A stretch of 64,000 nt of DNA from an uncultured Maribacter sp. (lineage in GTDB: Bacteria; Bacteroidota; Bacteroidia; Flavobacteriales; Flavobacteriaceae): positions 62,001-126,000 of the forward strand of contig CANNFY010000001.1 of NCBI GenBank assembly GCA_947504045.1, in the 5' to 3' direction. A program made the translations under genes and the position numbers. Position 1 is the first letter of the stretch, and each line of letters begins with the position of its first letter. Shown here one piece after another: positions 1 through 9,233 of the stretch. The notes beneath the pieces were generated by a model. It searched no databases and was not told where the DNA came from. It saw only the letters and a program-made list of their open reading frames with translations.

Positions 1-35
1 CTCAATCGAGGTGGTTTTTTTATACCTTTACCTCC

Positions 36-770
36 ATGCAAAAAGAAACTCAAATTTACGGCTTAAGAGCTATTATAGAAGCTATTAATTCAAATGAACC
101 TATAGATAAAGTTTTTCTTCAAAAAGGACTTAAAGGAGAATTATATAAAGAACTAGAAAGTTTAATACGTAAGAACGGAATAAATTCTTCATACGTACCA
201 ATTGAAAAACTAAACAGGCTTACCAAAAACAATCATCAGGGAGCTGTTGCAAATATTTCTCCTATAACTTTCTATTCTATTGAAAACTTAATAGAACAAA
301 CAGAAAAAAAGAATACCCCTGCCCTATTTTTACTGTTAGATCAACTTTCTGATGTTCGTAATTTTGGTGCAATAATAAGAACTGCAGAATGTACGGGTGT
401 AGATGGTATAATTATACAAAAGAAAGGTGCTGCTCCTGTTACTGCCGATACTATTAAGACTTCGGCTGGTGCAGCCTTTAAAGTACCTATTGCAAAAGTA
501 AACCATATTAAAGACGCTGTATTTCATTTACAAGCTTCTGGTATAAAAGTAATAGCTGCAACAGAAAAAACAGATAATACTATATATGACATAAATTTTA
601 AAGAACCCGTTGCTATAATAATGGGCGCAGAAGACAGAGGCATATCACCATCAATACTAAAAGCATCTGATTATAAAGCTAAGTTACCTTTATTAGGTGA
701 AATTGAATCTTTAAACGTATCTGTAGCCTGTGCGGTCTTTTTATATGAAACTGTTCGACAGAGAAGCTAG
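36..770 (+). CDS. rlmB: TrmH/SpoU-family RNA 2'-O-methyltransferase (RlmB-like)
   Basis: SAM-dependent SPOUT methyltransferase expected to 2'-O-methylate a guanosine of 23S rRNA in the cytoplasm. The 244-aa length fits RlmB. An N-terminal substrate-binding segment (about 1-75, with the NHQGAVA signature near 66-72) is followed by the SpoU fold. Its motifs are visible: DVRNFGAIIRTAE around 106-118, IMGAEDRGIS around 194-203 and the knot-forming LPLLGEIESLNVSVA near 217-231. The gene starts 36 bases into the window, so its own promoter is not seen. Its TAG stop (768-770) directly abuts the stop of the convergent rhomboid gene at 771. RlmB versus another TrmH paralogue cannot be fully separated by eye. 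Confidence 0.9.
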   Translation: MQKETQIYGLRAIIEAINSNEPIDKVFLQKGLKGELYKELESLIRKNGINSSYVPIEKLNRLTKNNHQGAVANISPITFYSIENLIEQTEKKNTPALFLLLDQLSDVRNFGAIIRTAECTGVDGIIIQKKGAAPVTADTIKTSAGAAFKVPIAKVNHIKDAVFHLQASGIKVIAATEKTDNTIYDINFKEPVAIIMGAEDRGISPSILKASDYKAKLPLLGEIESLNVSVACAVFLYETVRQRS

Positions 771-1508
771 TTATTCTTCTTGTTTTGGAGTTGTTTTATA
801 ATGATAGGAGACCTTGATATTACTACTATCATGCGCTTCTTCTTTGGGTAATTCAATAAAATTACCATCTGCATCAAATTGTTTTAAAAATGGATCTTCC
901 TCTTCGTTATAATTTTCCATTTCCCAAATATACTTTTGAGGTGTAGGAGCTTTTGCTTTTAAAATAATTGCTAATAGCAAACCAGATATAAAACCTCCTA
1001 AATGACCTTCCCAAGAAATACCTTCTTTAATTGGAAATAAATACCATAACAAACTACCATATAAAAAAACAACCATTAAAGACAAAGCAACTAGTCTATA
1101 ATATTTAGTAAATATTCCTTTAAAAAAAATAAAACTTGCTAATAAATAAATTACACTACTTGCTCCAATATGATACGAATTTCTAGCAATAAGCCAAGTA
1201 AATAACCCTGAAGTTAAAATTCCTATTAAAAGTACTTTAAATGCTACTTTATTATAAAAATAAAAAAGGGCTGTAATTAAAATTGCAAGCGGAATAGTAT
1301 TATTATATAAATGTTCTAAAGAACCATGTATAAATGGACTAAAAAAAACACCTCTTAACCCCATAAAAGTTCTTGGATATACCCCAAATTGATTAAAATT
1401 TGTTTCTAAAATAAGTTCTAACCAATAAATAAACCATATGCTAATTACAGAAAGTAGTGGCGCAACCACAACACTATTCGTTAATTTAAAATAATTATTT
1501 TCAGACAT
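771..1508 (-). CDS. Rhomboid-family intramembrane serine protease
   Basis: Polytopic inner-membrane protease that cleaves transmembrane substrates; the substrate is unknown. The rhomboid signature is present: an HLYNN motif near residues 66-70, the catalytic serine in GASS (S117) and the catalytic histidine in EGHLGG (H169). About six hydrophobic segments are visible between residues 13 and 185. The last 60 residues form an acidic, lysine-rich soluble tail. The gene is divergent from rarA and converges without spacing on the rRNA methyltransferase gene. A 22-bp element shared with another gene of this window lies 22-43 bases upstream of the start codon. Family assignment is firm, the role is not. 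Confidence 0.88.
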   Translation of the reverse strand: MSENNYFKLTNSVVVAPLLSVISIWFIYWLELILETNFNQFGVYPRTFMGLRGVFFSPFIHGSLEHLYNNTIPLAILITALFYFYNKVAFKVLLIGILTSGLFTWLIARNSYHIGASSVIYLLASFIFFKGIFTKYYRLVALSLMVVFLYGSLLWYLFPIKEGISWEGHLGGFISGLLLAIILKAKAPTPQKYIWEMENYNEEEDPFLKQFDADGNFIELPKEEAHDSSNIKVSYHYKTTPKQEE

Positions 1509-1529
1509 ACGGTACTAATAAACAACAAC

Positions 1530-1551
1530 TAATCCAAATTAATAAATCCTG
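1530..1551 (-). promoter_or_regulatory. 22-bp upstream element, copy A (rhomboid gene)
   Basis: On the plus strand this element reads CCAAATTAATAAATCCTG at its core. It matches 9234-9255 at 20 of 22 positions. Both copies lie 22-43 bases upstream of a minus-strand ATG. On the minus strand it ends in TTAATTTGG, a 7/8 match to the Bacteroidota -7 box TAnnTTTG. It is probably a promoter core or a shared operator; this is inference. Confidence 0.4.
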
Positions 1552-1589
1552 TAAGATTGTCATCTTATTTTTTATTTTAATTTTATAGT

Positions 1590-2867
1590 ATGAATGAGCC
1601 ACTTGCAGAAAGAGTACGACCAAAAACCTTAGAAGACTATATTAGCCAAAACCACCTAGTAGGAGAAAAAGGATCTTTAACCAATCAAATAAAAAAAGGT
1701 CTTATTCCATCTTTAATACTTTGGGGCCCACCAGGTACTGGAAAAACAACATTAGCAAATATTATAGCAGAAGAAAGCAAACGCCCATTTTATGTTTTAA
1801 GTGCTATAAATAGTGGTGTTAAAGATATTAGAGAAGTAATTGAAAAAGCAAAACAATCTGGAGGCCTTTTTACTGCTAAAAATCCAATTTTATTTATTGA
1901 TGAAATTCATCGTTTTAGCAAATCGCAACAAGATTCTTTGCTTGCTGCTGTTGAAAAAGGATGGGTTACTTTAATAGGAGCTACAACAGAAAACCCAAGT
2001 TTTGAAGTAATTCCTGCACTTTTATCTAGGTGTCAAGTATATATATTAAATGCCTTTAACAAAGAAGACTTAGAGGCTTTATTAACAAGAGCCATAAAAG
2101 AAGATACTCTTTTAAATACTAAAAAAATTAATTTAAAAGAAACAGAGGCTCTTATGCGACTATCGGGTGGAGATGGAAGAAAACTATTAAATATTTTTGA
2201 ACTTGTTGTAAATTCTGAAGAAAAAGAAAAAATTACTATTACCAATGATTTAGTAATGAGTAAAGTGCAAAAAAACACTGTACTATACGACAAAACAGGA
2301 GAACAACATTATGATATTATTTCGGCATTTATAAAATCTATAAGAGGTAGTGATCCTAATGCTGCAGTTTATTGGCTAGCAAGAATGATAGAAGGTGGAG
2401 AAGATGTTAAATTTATAGCAAGACGTTTATTAATATCGGCATCTGAAGATATTGGTTTAGCTAACCCTACTGCATTAGTAATTGCAAATAACTGCTTTCA
2501 AGCTGTAGCTACTATTGGTTATCCAGAGGCTCGAATAATTCTTAGTCAATGTACCATATATTTAGCTACTTCTGCAAAAAGTAATGCCAGTTATGCTGCC
2601 ATAGGAAAAGCACAACAAGTAGTTAAACAAACAGGAGATTTATCTGTTCCATTAAACCTTAGAAATGCTCCTACTAAATTAATGAAAGATATAGGTTATG
2701 GCAAAGACTACAAATATGCCCATAGCTACGAAAACAACTTTGTTGCTACTGAATTTTTACCTAAAGAATTATCTGGAACAAATTTTTATACCCCAGGAAA
2801 TAACCAAAGAGAAAATTCTCTAAAAGATTTTTTAAAAAATAGATGGAAGAATAAATATGATTTTTAG
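1590..2867 (+). CDS. rarA: Replication-associated recombination protein A (RarA/MgsA), AAA+ ATPase
   Basis: Clamp-loader-like AAA+ ATPase acting at stalled replication forks. The 425-aa length is normal for the family. Walker A is GPPGTGKTT (46-54). Walker B is LFIDEIHRF (about 101-109), followed by the sensor-1 GATTENPSF stretch near 131-139. The C-terminal half has the family's tetramerisation domain, with signatures such as [16 protein letters not shown] and [16 protein letters not shown]. The gene stands alone, divergent from the rhomboid gene. Its TAG stop shares a TTAG with the TAA stop of the convergent downstream gene, so the two reading frames overlap by 4 bases. Confidence 0.95.
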   Translation: MNEPLAERVRPKTLEDYISQNHLVGEKGSLTNQIKKGLIPSLILWGPPGTGKTTLANIIAEESKRPFYVLSAINSGVKDIREVIEKAKQSGGLFTAKNPILFIDEIHRFSKSQQDSLLAAVEKGWVTLIGATTENPSFEVIPALLSRCQVYILNAFNKEDLEALLTRAIKEDTLLNTKKINLKETEALMRLSGGDGRKLLNIFELVVNSEEKEKITITNDLVMSKVQKNTVLYDKTGEQHYDIISAFIKSIRGSDPNAAVYWLARMIEGGEDVKFIARRLLISASEDIGLANPTALVIANNCFQAVATIGYPEARIILSQCTIYLATSAKSNASYAAIGKAQQVVKQTGDLSVPLNLRNAPTKLMKDIGYGKDYKYAHSYENNFVATEFLPKELSGTNFYTPGNNQRENSLKDFLKNRWKNKYDF

Positions 2868-3706
2868 AACTTAATAGTCAGTTCTTTTGTGTGTAAACTA
2901 CCCTCTACATAATATTCATAAAACCATTTACCTTCTTTAGCAAATAATATACCTTGCTTAGCTAAATAAACATCTTTAACAGATGTATTATATACTTTTA
3001 AACGAACTTTTGGGGTACTATCTACTAATTGGTATCCATTTTCTATTTCTTGAGCATATAACACCTCTTCTGCACTAAACGATTGTATTTTTTCGATTTT
3101 CTTAGAAGGTTTCTTATAATTTGAAGCTACTGGTTCTAAATTTTTATACGTTTGTGTTTCTTGTGTAGCTTCTTGTATAACAACTTGTTTTTTCATTGAT
3201 TTTGGGGTGTCAGAAGTATCTTCCAAAGAAAGTTTTTTTACATCCTTTTTATAACTTACAACCAAAGGTTTATTGGTTGGCTTATTGTAACTATAGTTAA
3301 TAACATCTAAAGATTTCATGGCATTTCTAATAGCTTCAGTATAGGCAAGTTTATATTCTTTTTCTTTACTTTTACCTTCTTCTGTTCTATATATTTCTTT
3401 AGAACCGCAATCCTCAAAAGAAATAATTTCTTTAGTACTAAACATAGAGGATTTATCATGTAACCTTACTAGTAACCCTAAACATCTATTCAATAATAAA
3501 TCTTCTGGAAATGCATCTTCATAAACTGCATTAAAACCTTTTTCGGTAAGTAAATGCTTTACTAGCGTACTTGTCTTATATTGATTTTCTTTCTTGAAAT
3601 TATCAAACTTTTTAGGAACAATAATATACTTATAATCGTCAAAAACAGATTGTGCTGTTACAGAATAACTAAATGCCAGTAATATAAATAATATATAGTA
3701 TTTCAA
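2864..3706 (-). CDS. Exported hypothetical protein
   Basis: 280 aa with a signal peptide (residues 1-18, hydrophobic core, cleavage after TAQ). I do not recognise a named domain. Residues 19-135 look globular, with conserved-looking features such as FDDYKYIIVPKKFDNF, followed by a Lys/Thr/Gln-rich linker (about 150-205). The C-terminal region is predicted beta (YQLVDSTPKVRLKVYNTS...GKWFYEYY). It is probably periplasmic or outer-membrane associated and resembles an uncharacterised Flavobacteriia family. It is monocistronic, with a candidate -7 box about 50 bases upstream. Its stop overlaps that of rarA. Confidence 0.7.
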   Translation of the reverse strand: MKYYILFILLAFSYSVTAQSVFDDYKYIIVPKKFDNFKKENQYKTSTLVKHLLTEKGFNAVYEDAFPEDLLLNRCLGLLVRLHDKSSMFSTKEIISFEDCGSKEIYRTEEGKSKEKEYKLAYTEAIRNAMKSLDVINYSYNKPTNKPLVVSYKKDVKKLSLEDTSDTPKSMKKQVVIQEATQETQTYKNLEPVASNYKKPSKKIEKIQSFSAEEVLYAQEIENGYQLVDSTPKVRLKVYNTSVKDVYLAKQGILFAKEGKWFYEYYVEGSLHTKELTIKF

Positions 3707-3755
3707 TTTAAAATTATTTTAGAGTTAATATACAACTACAATGAAATAAACATGC

Positions 3756-3763
3756 CAAATTTA
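3756..3763 (-). promoter_or_regulatory. Candidate Bacteroidota -7 box for the exported hypothetical
   Basis: On the minus strand the sequence is TAAATTTG, an exact match to TAnnTTTG. It is 50 bases upstream of the start codon at 3706. No convincing -33 TTG partner is seen at the expected spacing. Confidence 0.4.
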
Positions 3764-3802
3764 TAATAAGAGAGACTTTTATACCCCTTGCTGATATATA
3801 AA

Positions 3803-5236
3803 TTAATTTTTACCCCAAGATATGATATTAATTCCTAATTGAAAAGAAGCATAATTACTTGCTGCAATATTCCTATATGCCAATAAATTATCTGCCATAA
3901 AATACATATTTACAGGACCAGCTTGTAGATTAACCCCCAAACCAACATTTGAATACGAATATTTGTCTACAGTGTAAGTTGTTTTTAAAGCCATTATATT
4001 GCCAAAACGTCTTTGATAAAAAGCTGTTAACGCTGCCTGTGGTCCTCTAGGCCTATTTATAACATATAATTGTCCTCCAACACTATTCCTATATTTTATG
4101 CGATTAGAAGATTTATTTGGCATTCTGCAATCACAATCCATTTTAGTTTTAGGTTGTACTGGTTCTCCAAAATTATAGCGTAAAGACCCATATAATTTTG
4201 TTGGCCTAAATGTTATGTAACTTTCTCTATTTTCTTCAAAAGGAACTAATTCTTCTACTTCATCTACTAAATCTTGCCAAAAATTAGCATTAGGGTTATT
4301 TGCGTCATCTGGCAATATTATTTCTACCCCTTCTACAGTTGCATTTCCTTTTAAACTATAACTTAAAACATCTGTATTATGGTAAATAAACCCTAAATCT
4401 AAAACACTTCCGGTAATTACGGTTTGATCGTTTAAATAATATGTAAATCCAAAATCTACCCCAAGTCCTAAATCTCCTCCAAAAAATCCTCTTTTAATTA
4501 ATTCTGTAGCTGAAGCTTCTTCATCTAAAACATGGTCTAATGTAATTGCACCAGAAGTTTTTAATTCTAAATCTGCATTTATAGTGTTTGCTAATAAATT
4601 ATTTTCCCCTTCTGTTGTAACAAAATACCCCCTATTTTTTGTGGAGGTAAAATCAAATATTCCGGAATATAATTTACCCCTAACGCCAAAAGTTAATTTT
4701 TTATCTATCTGCTTTGTTACTCCAAAATGAAATACATTTAAAATTTCGCCTCTAGTTTTTAAATGACCTAAATCAAATCTATTATTAAGATTATCTGCGT
4801 TACCCTCATAAGCTAATTTTGCATAATCTTTAAACCAATATCCAATAGCATCTCCTTCATGATAAATACCAAAAGAATAAAAATTATTAGTTTTTGCTCC
4901 TCTATATCCAAAATTAATTAAGTCTATTTGATAAGTACCACTTAAATCGTCTCTTGGGTTCATTCCATTAATTAAGCGGTCTCTTATTTTATCATTAAAA
5001 TTCACCCCATCATCTGCAAAAAGGTCATTTACAGAAATACCTGAAGAACCTGCTTGAAAAGATATTCCTGAAAGTGCAGGAACACCTGAATACCATTTAA
5101 AATCTGTTTCGGTACCCGGATTTATTAATAATGCTTGCGGAATTTCAGAAAAATCATACAGTATTTGCTTATTTTGCCCAGTAGCAAAAAAGCATGCAAA
5201 TACCATGAGAAATGTAATTAAAAAAGGTTTTCTCAT
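3803..5236 (-). CDS. DUF5723-family outer-membrane protein
   Basis: 477 aa with a signal peptide (about 1-20, ending ATGQ). The mature protein is rich in alternating beta strands with aromatic girdle residues, and the final strands (NYASFQLGINIISWGK) look like a beta-barrel closing strand. It matches my memory of the Bacteroidota DUF5723 family, which starts with a statement-like YDFSEIPQALLINPGTE region. Likely an outer-membrane barrel of unknown cargo. It overlaps the upstream lipoprotein gene by 4 bases (ATGA), so the two are translationally coupled and probably work together. Confidence 0.72.
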   Translation of the reverse strand: MRKPFLITFLMVFACFFATGQNKQILYDFSEIPQALLINPGTETDFKWYSGVPALSGISFQAGSSGISVNDLFADDGVNFNDKIRDRLINGMNPRDDLSGTYQIDLINFGYRGAKTNNFYSFGIYHEGDAIGYWFKDYAKLAYEGNADNLNNRFDLGHLKTRGEILNVFHFGVTKQIDKKLTFGVRGKLYSGIFDFTSTKNRGYFVTTEGENNLLANTINADLELKTSGAITLDHVLDEEASATELIKRGFFGGDLGLGVDFGFTYYLNDQTVITGSVLDLGFIYHNTDVLSYSLKGNATVEGVEIILPDDANNPNANFWQDLVDEVEELVPFEENRESYITFRPTKLYGSLRYNFGEPVQPKTKMDCDCRMPNKSSNRIKYRNSVGGQLYVINRPRGPQAALTAFYQRRFGNIMALKTTYTVDKYSYSNVGLGVNLQAGPVNMYFMADNLLAYRNIAASNYASFQLGINIISWGKN

Positions 5237-5778
5237 TTTAGACGTACACTAAATTTACCACTAGATTTTAATGTTACTAATGGAGGGGTAACTGTAGAAG
5301 TACTAGTATTGTCTCCATTGTTTGATGCTGTAACTCTAATTTTACTAGTATTTCTTAAAATATCTAAGCTTTTACCGGAGTTACCATATGTAACATCTCT
5401 TTGAAAAGTTCCTGACGGACTTGCTTCTATTGTAAAGGATTCTACATCTAATACCGTATCCGCATCATTTATAAACTCTATGTTTAATGTTAATGGTTTA
5501 CTTGTTGTATTTTCTAATTCATATGTAATTACACCATCTAACACTCTATCTGAAAAAAACTCTTCAGAAAAAGGGTCAAAATTAAAGTCTTCAGAATAAA
5601 AAGGCCCTGGAGGTACGTTGTTTATAACGTCTTCTGTAGCTTCTAAATATAAGATACTACTTTCTAGTACTGGTACAACACTTAAATCATTATACTGATC
5701 AAAGTCTTGTTCTTCTATACAAGATGTGAGCAACAAAAAGAAAGTTACTATAAAAGTATATACCGTTAATTTTTTCAT
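5233..5778 (-). CDS. Lipoprotein, partner of the DUF5723 barrel
   Basis: 181 aa with a short hydrophobic N-terminus and lipobox LLTSC (Cys about 20), so probably lipidated. The rest is acidic and beta-rich (ITYELENTTSKPLTLNIEFINDADTV), like a small Ig-like or LEA-type fold. It is first in a two-gene unit, and its TGA stop overlaps the ATG of the barrel gene. No enzymatic motif is seen. Inference: a surface or periplasmic accessory subunit of the barrel. Confidence 0.68.
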   Translation of the reverse strand: MKKLTVYTFIVTFFLLLTSCIEEQDFDQYNDLSVVPVLESSILYLEATEDVINNVPPGPFYSEDFNFDPFSEEFFSDRVLDGVITYELENTTSKPLTLNIEFINDADTVLDVESFTIEASPSGTFQRDVTYGNSGKSLDILRNTSKIRVTASNNGDNTSTSTVTPPLVTLKSSGKFSVRLK

Positions 5779-5835
5779 ACTAGTTCTAATAGTTAAGAAT
5801 AAAAAATAATGCGAAAGGCACCTATATTTATAACT

Positions 5836-6525
5836 CTATAAATATTTTTTTATTTCATTTAAATCATGAATCATATCACAATAATTATGCCTTGATTCTT
5901 TATGTGCATTAAAATGCAAGGTATGTAAGCCAACTGCCTTTGCTCCTAGTATGTCTGCCTCTATACTATCGCCAATCATTATTGCTTTTTCTGGAATCGC
6001 ATTTGCTTTTAATAAAGCTAATTTAAATATTGCAGGATTCGGTTTTTTTACCCCTGCCATTTCAGAATCTACTATAGAATTAAAGTAATTAAAAATGCCT
6101 GAATTTTTTAGCTTTTTTTCTTGAACAGCATTAAAACCGTTGGTAATTATATGCAAGTTATAATTTGGTTTTAAATACTCTAATATCTCCTTTGCATTAG
6201 GAAACAAATGGTTAAAAGAGGATAAATATTTTATATAATCTTCGGATAGTTTATAAATAACCTCATCTAACACTTTATACTCTAAAGCATCAAAAACTTT
6301 TTTTAGTCTATTATATCTAAGTTCTTCTTTTGTTACTTTTTCTTCTCTATAAAGTTTCCAATATTGTAAGTTTATTGGAATATATACCTTTAAAAAGTCT
6401 TCTAATTGTATAGCTATATTATTTTCTGATAGTATTTTTTTAAAAGTAATAGCCGAATTTTTTTCAAAATCCCAAAGCGTGTGATCTAAATCAAAAAAAA
6501 CATCTGTTACAATTTCTTTAAACAT
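5836..6525 (-). CDS. yjjG: HAD-superfamily noncanonical pyrimidine nucleotidase (YjjG-like)
   Basis: 229-aa haloacid-dehalogenase-fold phosphatase expected to dephosphorylate nucleoside monophosphates, including noncanonical pyrimidines. HAD motif I is FFDLDHTLWDF (about 10-20); the DLDHTLWDFE form is characteristic of YjjG. Motif II lies in LHIITNGF near 126-133. Motif III and IV lie in the KKPNPAIF and MIGDSIEADILGA segments (about 160-195). The first 8 bases of coding sequence overlap the end of the upstream deacetylase-like gene, so the two are co-transcribed. Nucleotide specificity is inferred from family only. Confidence 0.85.
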   Translation of the reverse strand: MFKEIVTDVFFDLDHTLWDFEKNSAITFKKILSENNIAIQLEDFLKVYIPINLQYWKLYREEKVTKEELRYNRLKKVFDALEYKVLDEVIYKLSEDYIKYLSSFNHLFPNAKEILEYLKPNYNLHIITNGFNAVQEKKLKNSGIFNYFNSIVDSEMAGVKKPNPAIFKLALLKANAIPEKAIMIGDSIEADILGAKAVGLHTLHFNAHKESRHNYCDMIHDLNEIKKYL

Positions 6526-7813
6526 TTATTCTTTTTATAATTTTTGTATACATATTTAACCATGATATTTTAGAATTTCCACCAAGAAGCTCATTAGAAA
6601 ATATAGTAGTAAAATTACCATTAACCTTTTTTACTTCTTCTTTTAATAATTCTATTTTTTCTAGAATAGTGGCTTCATTTTTTTCTTTTATTAAAGCATA
6701 ATCGTGCACCGCAAATGGATGTATTATTATTGGTTGTTGTATTTCTAAAGGAATATCGTAAAAATAAAAAGGGGTACAAGTACCAGCTCTAAAACCAATT
6801 TCTGAAGAATAACCCATAGTATAATCATCTCTAAATTCTGCCTCTACTAAATCTCTATACGTTTCTGGAATATCTACTCTATTGTATCGCATTCTAGAAT
6901 AATTAATAGGCCTATTAATTACCACAGATAATTCTTTCTTTTCTTTTTTTATTAATTCTACATTACCAAAAGAGCTATATGAAGTTGCTAAAGACACCAA
7001 ACTATAATCTGCTACAGATTTTATTAAAAACTTAAACTTATTATTGTTAGTTGATACATTTTTATCATACGTTGAATAGGATGCAAATTGAAAAAAGAAC
7101 ATACTATTTATACTATGCTTTTTATGTAACTTTATTAGGTATTGAAAATTATCATAGGGATCTTTACTAGGGTTAAATAACACTTTTATTCTTTGTGCAA
7201 CCCTTTTTAATCTAAAATATACTAGGTCTAATAAAAAACCGGATATACCTCTTACTAAACCTCTATATGCAAAACAATGAGATGTTGTAACATCTATAAT
7301 AGACGTATAAGTGTATTTTCTTTCTACCTTTTTTATATCTGGAAATTTTTCTTTTAGTGCATCTAACAATTTTAAAGCCCATAAATCTACCACAGGCATT
7401 TTTAAAAAGTTATTTTGGTATGCTAAGCTTTCTGTTGGAGGAAACCTACCATGCACATCTTTAACATGCGGTAAATATTCTTCATACCTACTTAATAAAT
7501 AAAAACTTGCTGAAAAAATATCAAAAGGTATACTACTGCGCTCACCAGTTGCAAAAAAAGCAGGTACACCATCCCAATTATTAATAGAAATATCTATGGC
7601 ATTTATACCTTGCTCAAAAAGTAGATCATTGCTACGTACAAAAAACTCATTCTGAAGAGGTTGTTTTGTATATGTAATTTTTGGTCCTTTATGTTTTATA
7701 AAATCTTCAACAGTAGTTGTAAGTATTATTTTTATTCCTAAAATTTTAGTAAACATATGCCGCATTATATAACTAAAGCGCGGGGTAATTTTATGTGTAT
7801 ATATTAATAACAT
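6518..7813 (-). CDS. Polysaccharide deacetylase-like protein (degenerate metal site)
   Basis: 431 aa. Residues 1-150 match the N-terminal domain that in Bacteroidota precedes a NodB-type deacetylase domain. From about 165 the protein follows the same family (YTSIIDVTTSHCFAYRG, then DDYTMGYSSEIGFRAGTCTPFYFYD). The usual family ligands seem changed. The second Asp of the IDxD motif is Thr. The HPSYxS motif reads ATSYSS. The SRxHxL motif reads SRMRYN. It may have lost deacetylase activity, or keep another role in surface glycan assembly. It overlaps the nucleotidase gene by 8 bases, and radC lies 12 bases upstream. Confidence 0.72.
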   Translation of the reverse strand: MLLIYTHKITPRFSYIMRHMFTKILGIKIILTTTVEDFIKHKGPKITYTKQPLQNEFFVRSNDLLFEQGINAIDISINNWDGVPAFFATGERSSIPFDIFSASFYLLSRYEEYLPHVKDVHGRFPPTESLAYQNNFLKMPVVDLWALKLLDALKEKFPDIKKVERKYTYTSIIDVTTSHCFAYRGLVRGISGFLLDLVYFRLKRVAQRIKVLFNPSKDPYDNFQYLIKLHKKHSINSMFFFQFASYSTYDKNVSTNNNKFKFLIKSVADYSLVSLATSYSSFGNVELIKKEKKELSVVINRPINYSRMRYNRVDIPETYRDLVEAEFRDDYTMGYSSEIGFRAGTCTPFYFYDIPLEIQQPIIIHPFAVHDYALIKEKNEATILEKIELLKEEVKKVNGNFTTIFSNELLGGNSKISWLNMYTKIIKRINV

Positions 7814-7825
7814 ATGTCTAATAAA

Positions 7826-8524
7826 TTATAGGATATTCTCATCTGCAAAACTAAAGTAATTACTTTCTGTAATTATTAAATGATCTAAAACTTTAATGTC
7901 TAGTGCTTCTGATGCTAATTTTAATTTCTGAGTAATTTGCTTATCTGCCTGGCTGGGTTTTAATTTTCCTGAAGGATGGTTATGTGCCAAAATAAGTCCT
8001 ACCGCCCCATACTCTAAAGCTTGTTTTAAAACTAACCTAACATCTACTAAAGTTCCTGTTATTCCTCCTTTACTTAATTGGCTTTTATGCAATACTGTAT
8101 TTGCATTATTTAAATAAACAATCCAAAATTCTTCATGCGGTAGTTCTCCTAAAATGGGTTGCAATAGGTTATAACAAATTTTACTACTTGTAATTTTTAC
8201 AATACTTTTAGCTTCTTCACCACCTCTTCTTTTTCCTAATTCTAATGCGGCAATTATACAAATTGCTTTAGCCTCTCCTATCCCCTTAAATTGCATTAAT
8301 TGCTTTATAGATAGTTTTCCTAACTCATTTAAATTATGGTTAACAGAAGCTAATATTCTTTTAGAAAGTTCCACTGCACTTTCCTCTCTGTTACCAGAAC
8401 CTATTAGTATTGCCATTAATTCTGCATCGGATAAAACAAATTTACCTTTATTATATAATTTTTCTCTTGGCTTATCATCGTCTGACCAATGCTTAATAGA
8501 GAGCGAGCTTACTTTTTCTTGCAT
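7826..8524 (-). CDS. radC: RadC/JAB-domain protein
   Basis: 232 aa, full length for the family. An N-terminal UPF0758 domain has a helix-hairpin-helix-like stretch (LMQFKGIGEAKAICIIAALELGKR, about 76-99). The C-terminal JAB/MPN domain carries the metal motif E131 ... HNHPSG (H181, H183) ... D194. Despite the name, a role in DNA repair is not proven for this family; metal-dependent isopeptidase or nuclease-like activity is suspected. It is probably the first gene of the unit with the deacetylase-like and YjjG-like genes. It is divergent from the DUF1569 gene across about 60 bases. Confidence 0.92.
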   Translation of the reverse strand: MQEKVSSLSIKHWSDDDKPREKLYNKGKFVLSDAELMAILIGSGNREESAVELSKRILASVNHNLNELGKLSIKQLMQFKGIGEAKAICIIAALELGKRRGGEEAKSIVKITSSKICYNLLQPILGELPHEEFWIVYLNNANTVLHKSQLSKGGITGTLVDVRLVLKQALEYGAVGLILAHNHPSGKLKPSQADKQITQKLKLASEALDIKVLDHLIITESNYFSFADENIL

Positions 8525-8585
8525 AGTTTAAAGATAGTAAACTTAAAAAATTATCTGTAAATTTCAAGTGTAATAAAATAATGCT

Positions 8586-9029
8586 ATGAAATCTTTATTT
8601 GACCAAGAAACTTATATTGAAATATTAGATAGAATAAATAATTTAAAAATTGACTCTAAAAGGCAATGGGGAAAAATGTCTTTAGGTCAAATGGCTTGGC
8701 ATTGCCAATACCCTTTAATTGTTGCTATTAAAAATAAAGAGTCTGCTAAAAAAGCCAACATTTTTATTAGGTTATTTGTAAAAAAATCTATGTATAACGA
8801 TAAACCTTGGCGTAAAAATTTACCAACAGCTCCTGCTTTAAAAACTAAAGAAGAAAAAGACTTTAAGATTGAAGTAGAAAAACTAAAAAACCTTGTTACC
8901 GAATTTCATACATTAAAAACCAGAAAAAAATGGCATTCGCATCCAGTTTTTGGCGTTTTAAGCCATGAAGAATGGGGAAAAATGGAATATAAACACTTAG
9001 ACCACCACTTAAAGCAGTTTGGGGTGTAA
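8586..9029 (+). CDS. DUF1569 (DinB-like) protein
   Basis: 147-aa soluble protein of the DinB-like four-helix-bundle superfamily, DUF1569 subgroup. The visible signatures are the WGKMSLGQMAWHCQ segment near 28-41 and the C-terminal HPVFGVLSHEEWGKMEYKHLDHHLKQFG. The latter supplies the conserved histidines expected for a metal site. No catalytic role is established for the family; thiol- or metal-dependent functions are suggested for relatives. It is monocistronic and converges on the small membrane-protein gene with a single base between the stop codons. Confidence 0.82.
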   Translation: MKSLFDQETYIEILDRINNLKIDSKRQWGKMSLGQMAWHCQYPLIVAIKNKESAKKANIFIRLFVKKSMYNDKPWRKNLPTAPALKTKEEKDFKIEVEKLKNLVTEFHTLKTRKKWHSHPVFGVLSHEEWGKMEYKHLDHHLKQFGV

Positions 9030-9030
9030 T

Positions 9031-9213
9031 TTATTTTACAGCGTCTTTTTCCTCAATTTCTTGCAATTCTATTTTAGCTCGAGTATCTTTTAGTGTTCTA
9101 GTTTCTTCTAATATAATATTAGATACACCTAACATAAAAGCTATTAATATTATATACAACTTTCTCTTTATAAATAAGAAAACCTGCTTAAATAAAAAAC
9201 TGTTTATTTCCAT
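9031..9213 (-). CDS. Small single-pass membrane protein
   Basis: 60 aa with one clear hydrophobic segment (about 9-32, flanked by KRK) and a charged C-terminal tail (TRAKIELQEIEEKDAVK). I do not recognise a family. Evidence that it is real: natural composition, no strong competing frame, a position just downstream of mpl on the same strand, and an upstream element shared with the rhomboid gene at the same distance from the ATG. It may be a membrane-anchored accessory of cell-wall recycling, but that rests only on position. Confidence 0.55.
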   Translation of the reverse strand: MEINSFLFKQVFLFIKRKLYIILIAFMLGVSNIILEETRTLKDTRAKIELQEIEEKDAVK

Positions 9214-9233
9214 GCAAAAAAAACAGCAATTAG

